Part shown: one piece after another, positions 60,262 through 64,000 of the stretch
Layout of the letters: every line of letters starts with the position of its first letter
Numbering within the stretch: the stretch's first letter is position 1
Assembly (NCBI GenBank): GCA_018343915.1
Contig: JABRWF010000005.1
Span: forward strand, 717,001-781,000
Direction: 5' to 3'
DNA: 64,000 bases
Origin: Agroathelia rolfsii
Taxonomy: Eukaryota > Basidiomycota > Agaricomycetes > Amylocorticiales > Amylocorticiaceae
Made by a program: the position numbers and the translations under genes
The notes under the pieces: model-generated
Databases searched by the model: none
The model's input: the letters and a program-made list of their open reading frames with translations, nothing else
Told to the model about the DNA's origin: nothing

Positions 60262-61779
60262 TTAGTGTGAGTCCAGGTGTACATCCTTGCGCGCGACCGG
60301 GGGCGAAGATGTCACACCCACAGATCTCACTGGCCCCGATGCGGACGAAGAGTCCTGAGCAGGCCCGCGCCATGATTGGATTTCGGGTAAGGGACTGCCA
60401 TTGGCCTGTTGTTGCCCCGACGGAGGCGGCTGTTGTCGGCCGCGTGAAGAGTCATTTACGGGAGCGATAGGAGCGACGCTCGGATGATAGTTGTATGCCG
60501 GCAGGGATCCATGCGGGGAGATGGGAGGAAGGTGATGATGAGATGAAGAAGGTGGAGGTAGGTGTGGACGCGATGAGGGTGGGCCAGGTGGTGGGTGAGA
60601 AACTGGGCCTCTTCTGTGGGGGAACTGATCCGGACGAGATCGTTGGTGAGTTCGCTCGAACAGGCCGCACTTGTTACACAGCTTGAGAAAATTGGAAACA
60701 AATAAATTAATAAATTCAATTAAAATGGTTTTTACACTGAGGAGACTTACCACTTTACCCGGGTGGAGATTCGAGCGGCGCCAAGTGGACGTCTCTGACG
60801 CCGCACAATTGAAGCATTTTCGTCGTACATGGTCACTCAGCTTCGTCGCCGCATCATCAGTATAAGCGACGGGAGGAGGATTCATGTACAAAGGTTGGGA
60901 TTGCATATACGTTATATTGGACATAGGCTGTCCGTGATCTCCATAATGAGGAGCAGAATAACCGTGATGCATACCGTCTGATACGTCACGACGATGTTCT
61001 GGCTGATAGCGATGACCGTACCGATCATGAGGTGGCTCCATGTGCTCCCTCGACATAGGATGAGAAGAAACGGAGTTTTGATAGTAATAATTGGGGGATG
61101 GATAAGGCTGGGCACGATGAGAGGCACCAGGAGAACGACGGGACGGTCCTGGGGAAGCAGTGGATGATTGGTCTAGAGAGGATGTAGACAACGACGGAGA
61201 CTGTTTGAGAGTGGCAATAGGAGGCGGAGAAACACGACGTCGGTCAGGACGTTCGTACGGGCCGGGAGCACGTCTGTTGTGTCTGCAAATTTGAGTAAGT
61301 ATGATGAACAATGTTTGGTGGCACACGCAAGCAGAACAACTGACGATGACATAGTGTGGGTATCAACGCGATGGGGAGCAAGTCTTGGTGAGGGTGAAGG
61401 GTAAGCCATCACTTCTGCTTTGTTGTCTGGGTCTGAGCGGCCTGCTGCTGAAGGAGGAGAGCCAGCACGAGGGGGCTATATGAACGAGGATGAAATATAA
61501 AGAAAGTATCAGATCACAGATTGATGAAAGTTCTGATAAACGCAGTGCACTGACTGGTCGATGGCTGTAATGATCCCGTCCATCAGGACTAGATGAGATC
61601 CGAGCAGAGTCCTGTCCGTATTGGCGGGTATCATAGCTATCAGACCGTTTCAATTGAGAGGACCTGCCGCCAGACAAGGTCGTGTTGGATACATAGGGCG
61701 ACCGCTGGTCGGTAGCAAGGTCGGACGGCTGTGAACCTGTGCGGTGATGCATAGCAGGCGATGGTTTTGGCGGGTCCAT
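60262..61779 (-). CDS. GATA-type zinc-finger transcription factor, NsdD-like
   Basis: The start ATG at 61779 gives MDPPKPSPAMHHRTGSQPSD. The first exon ends around GRDHYSHRP; the second gives PPRAGSPPSAAGRSDPDNKA and ends RVDTHTM; the third starts HNRRAPGPYERPDRRRVSPP and carries disordered Pro/Ser/Tyr/His-rich sequence to the zinc finger. The finger reads RRKCFNCAASETSTWRRSNL, then HPGKV, an intron, and LCNKCGLFERTHQRSRPDQF followed by PHRRG. The four cysteines and the TWRR/CGLFERTH core are those of a GATA finger, with ERTHxRxRPxQFPH resembling the fungal NsdD subgroup (sexual development). The loop between the Cys pairs is 19 residues, against 17 or 18 in the usual forms. The rest is Pro-rich and ends RKDVHLDSH. 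It should bind GATA sites in the nucleus; a role in development is family-level inference. Confidence 0.85.
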
Positions 61780-64000
61780 GATCTGAGTTGAACCACGAGA
61801 GTCCCTGAAGAGAGAGAGAGCAAGAAGAAGACAAGTTAGTTATCACGCATGACATGCATTGTTGGTATCAATTGAACGGACCAAGACATGATGCGGCACT
61901 ACAACAACGGGTAGAAAATATGATGGGTCGGGGATGTGAACCGCTGTATATTTTAGTGTATATATATGCGGAATGGTATATATACAGAAAGGATTCAAGA
62001 GAAGAGACAGAGGGAGGCAGCTGCAGGTCTTTTTGAGAGGCCCGGGGCCAGCAGCAACAAGTGCAGTCTTATGTACAAGAAAAATAGCTAATTCGAATTA
62101 TGCCTCAATCGGGACTTGAATTCTGGGTCCGGATCATATGGACTCCGGCATCGGCCATCAGATTCTCTGTCCATGATCTACAAAATGCGGAGTTGCAAAA
62201 AATATATATATGTCGAGTCCAGCCTTCGGATGAGGTCCACAGCTACCGATCCATGGTTTGGCCGTCGCTTCATCACCGCTGTCCCCCCCTCGCGGCCTGT
62301 GTTGTATTCTAGCGAGTGCATCGTCTGGCATGTACATGTACTACTATGCCCGCCGTTCTGTCTGCACCCTCTCCCTGGTTGCTCTAGCCTGGGATCTGCG
62401 GCTCTGCAGATGGGAAATCAACATGGCTGCAAGTGCTGGTGTATGATCTTAATAGTTTATCAAAAATTATATCAGATCTTGTCACCACGGATTCTTTTCT
62501 GCGAAGCCCTTCGAGCTATGGGCCCAGCAAGAGAGAAGGGGGTATCCATTGTAGCATAACCCCCTCTGATGGTGCATTCCCTGGTCTCAAACATGCTTAT
62601 GCTCTGATGGTAGCGATTGTAAGCAGCACTACCCGCTACTAGCTGTGCACCGGATGTTAAAAAAGAAACAAGCTAGCAAGCTGGGAGCCGGGGGTAGCAC
62701 AGCAGTCCCCCCATTCCAGCCCTCCAACGCCCTTCCATTCATGTCGACATTCAGCTGGATTGCACCATGGCGTGCCGCGAGACCCGATATGCTTCATGTT
62801 CATAATACCATCAGCACTCCATACATTGCTCATAGCATCAGTCATCATCACTGCATCAGTTACCATCATCATCACTCTCCACAAAAACGAGATCGGCATG
62901 ATGATGGTCAAATGCTCGCCGGAGAATCCGCTTTATCGCGAACCACCATTCGGGTCATCCCGCAGAGAGGTTGCATCTGTATATGCATGCTATACCATGA
63001 ATCTAAGCTAAATGGGTGTATTGCCATCCATGACTATTGCTCATGGTGCATGCACATAAGCACATGATGCGTAATCCTACACATGCACTGGCATTGCGCT
63101 TAGCTGTGAGAAGATACTTGAAAGCGAAGACCAGCAGACAAACGGTGGGTCGGAGGCGATATGAAGCGGCATGGGGAATGCCCCGATCAGATGATCATGC
63201 GTCGGCCCTGATGATGTTATTTGTAATTTGTTTAGTAATCATACGCTGTTCGATTGGACCATTTGGCGCAACAAGCGCAGACAGAAAACACAATTTATGA
63301 AGGAAGAAGTCCCCCCCCCCCCCCCCTTGGACGGACGGGGTCTTCGCTACACTTCTCATGCGATGCGGAGCGGAGCGAATTGTACTCATCGGACGAATGT
63401 GCTGTCATGCGCTGTGTCTCCGACATACGCTAGTCAAGAGTGCCGGTTCAGGGAGCAGTGCTACTGCTGTCCCAATTTACTTCGTCTGATGGATAACTTG
63501 AACTCCTACCCCTCCCTTTCTACTATCACACCAAGATAATCACGTATCAAGGTATCTTTGTTTGCTCCCATCAGCTAGCCGTGATTTCAGAGCGACAACA
63601 GATGGTAAGTCTGAGTTCTCCAACACTTTCTTGAATGGGCCTGTGCTGAACACTGAAGTCGCCCCAGATGCAATCAAGTAAAGCTTGACGAGATGATGTG
63701 ATAATCATGAAGGCCAACATATCATGATTTTCGGGCCCGATCAATTTGTTCCAATACGGTTGAGATATGATAACTGTGAGTGGCAGAAGAAGTGTCTCCC
63801 ACTGGCATTGTACCACCTGAGTCTTAATCCTCTTAAGCTTATCATAACGGGCTAACATGCTAACACTGCTCCCCTGCTTTGCAGTACTCTAATATTATCT
63901 AGGCGTTATCACCTCTGTTTCTTTTTTCAACATTCGGGCCGCCAGCTCCAAATGGTGCCATCTGACCATATTGTAACACTAGGACCCACACGCACTCACA
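61780..64000. other. right-end stretch, no gene recognised
   Basis: The stretch holds the GATA-factor promoter and 5' leader, then about 2 kb with only short, overlapping frames (for example 62116-62559 and 62645-63067) that look like chance openings in His/Ser-rich or CAT-rich sequence. A C16 homopolymer lies at 63311-63326. A gene beginning past the window edge cannot be excluded. Confidence 0.45.
63311..63326. repeat. C16 homopolymer
   Basis: This is an uninterrupted run of 16 cytosines in non-coding DNA. It is prone to sequencing error, so the length is uncertain. Confidence 0.8.

Overview
The window is nuclear DNA of a filamentous basidiomycete. Most genes are split into many small exons by GT-AG introns of about 46-70 nt. 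The gene content includes tandem AA9 lytic polysaccharide monooxygenases, a DUF6533 membrane protein, a C2-NACHT-WD40 NLR and GATA and Zn2Cys6 regulators, which points to Agaricomycetes. A Cantharellales relative such as Rhizoctonia/Ceratobasidium is possible, but that is inference. No bacterial operon, CRISPR array or complete transposon is visible. Exon models were joined by hand from splice phase and protein-family continuity.

Left part (1-22.6 kb), mainly housekeeping and secreted-enzyme genes: the 3' part of a WD40/F-box-like protein (1-1519, +), a DUF6533 multipass protein (3060-4751, +), ORC5 (5392-7357, +), mitochondrial dihydrolipoamide dehydrogenase (7966-9996, +), a DMPK-type AGC kinase (10318-13261, -), two tandem AA9 genes with duplicated promoters (14844-16158 and 17469-18764, +), prephenate dehydrogenase (19037-20734, -) and a small two-TM, POM34-like protein (21739-22585, +).

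Middle part (23-46.5 kb): a large NLR with an N-terminal C2-like domain, a NACHT NTPase and 14 WD40 repeats (23007-28082, +); a divergent pair made of a membrane-anchored Lys-rich protein (28758-30161, -) and a PX-domain protein (30284-31298, +); a Zn2Cys6 transcription factor (34466-36007, -); a 6.3 kb stretch without recognisable genes; and an intronless 1410-codon low-complexity ORF (42295-46527, +).

Right part (46.5-64 kb), gene-poor: tandem paralogues of a gamma-glutamylcyclotransferase-like YGSN family (48528-49369 and 50464-51325, +), an intron-containing tRNA-Gly(GCC) (51544-51623, -), a coiled-coil/acidic protein of unknown function (51719-53369, +), a doubtful locus near 53.5-54.2 kb, and a GATA factor with an unusually long zinc-finger loop (60262-61779, -).

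The genes do not form one pathway. The most interesting items are the C2-NACHT-WD40 receptor, the tandem YGSN-family genes, the ORC5 without a P-loop, and the recent AA9 duplication that copied promoter and gene together.
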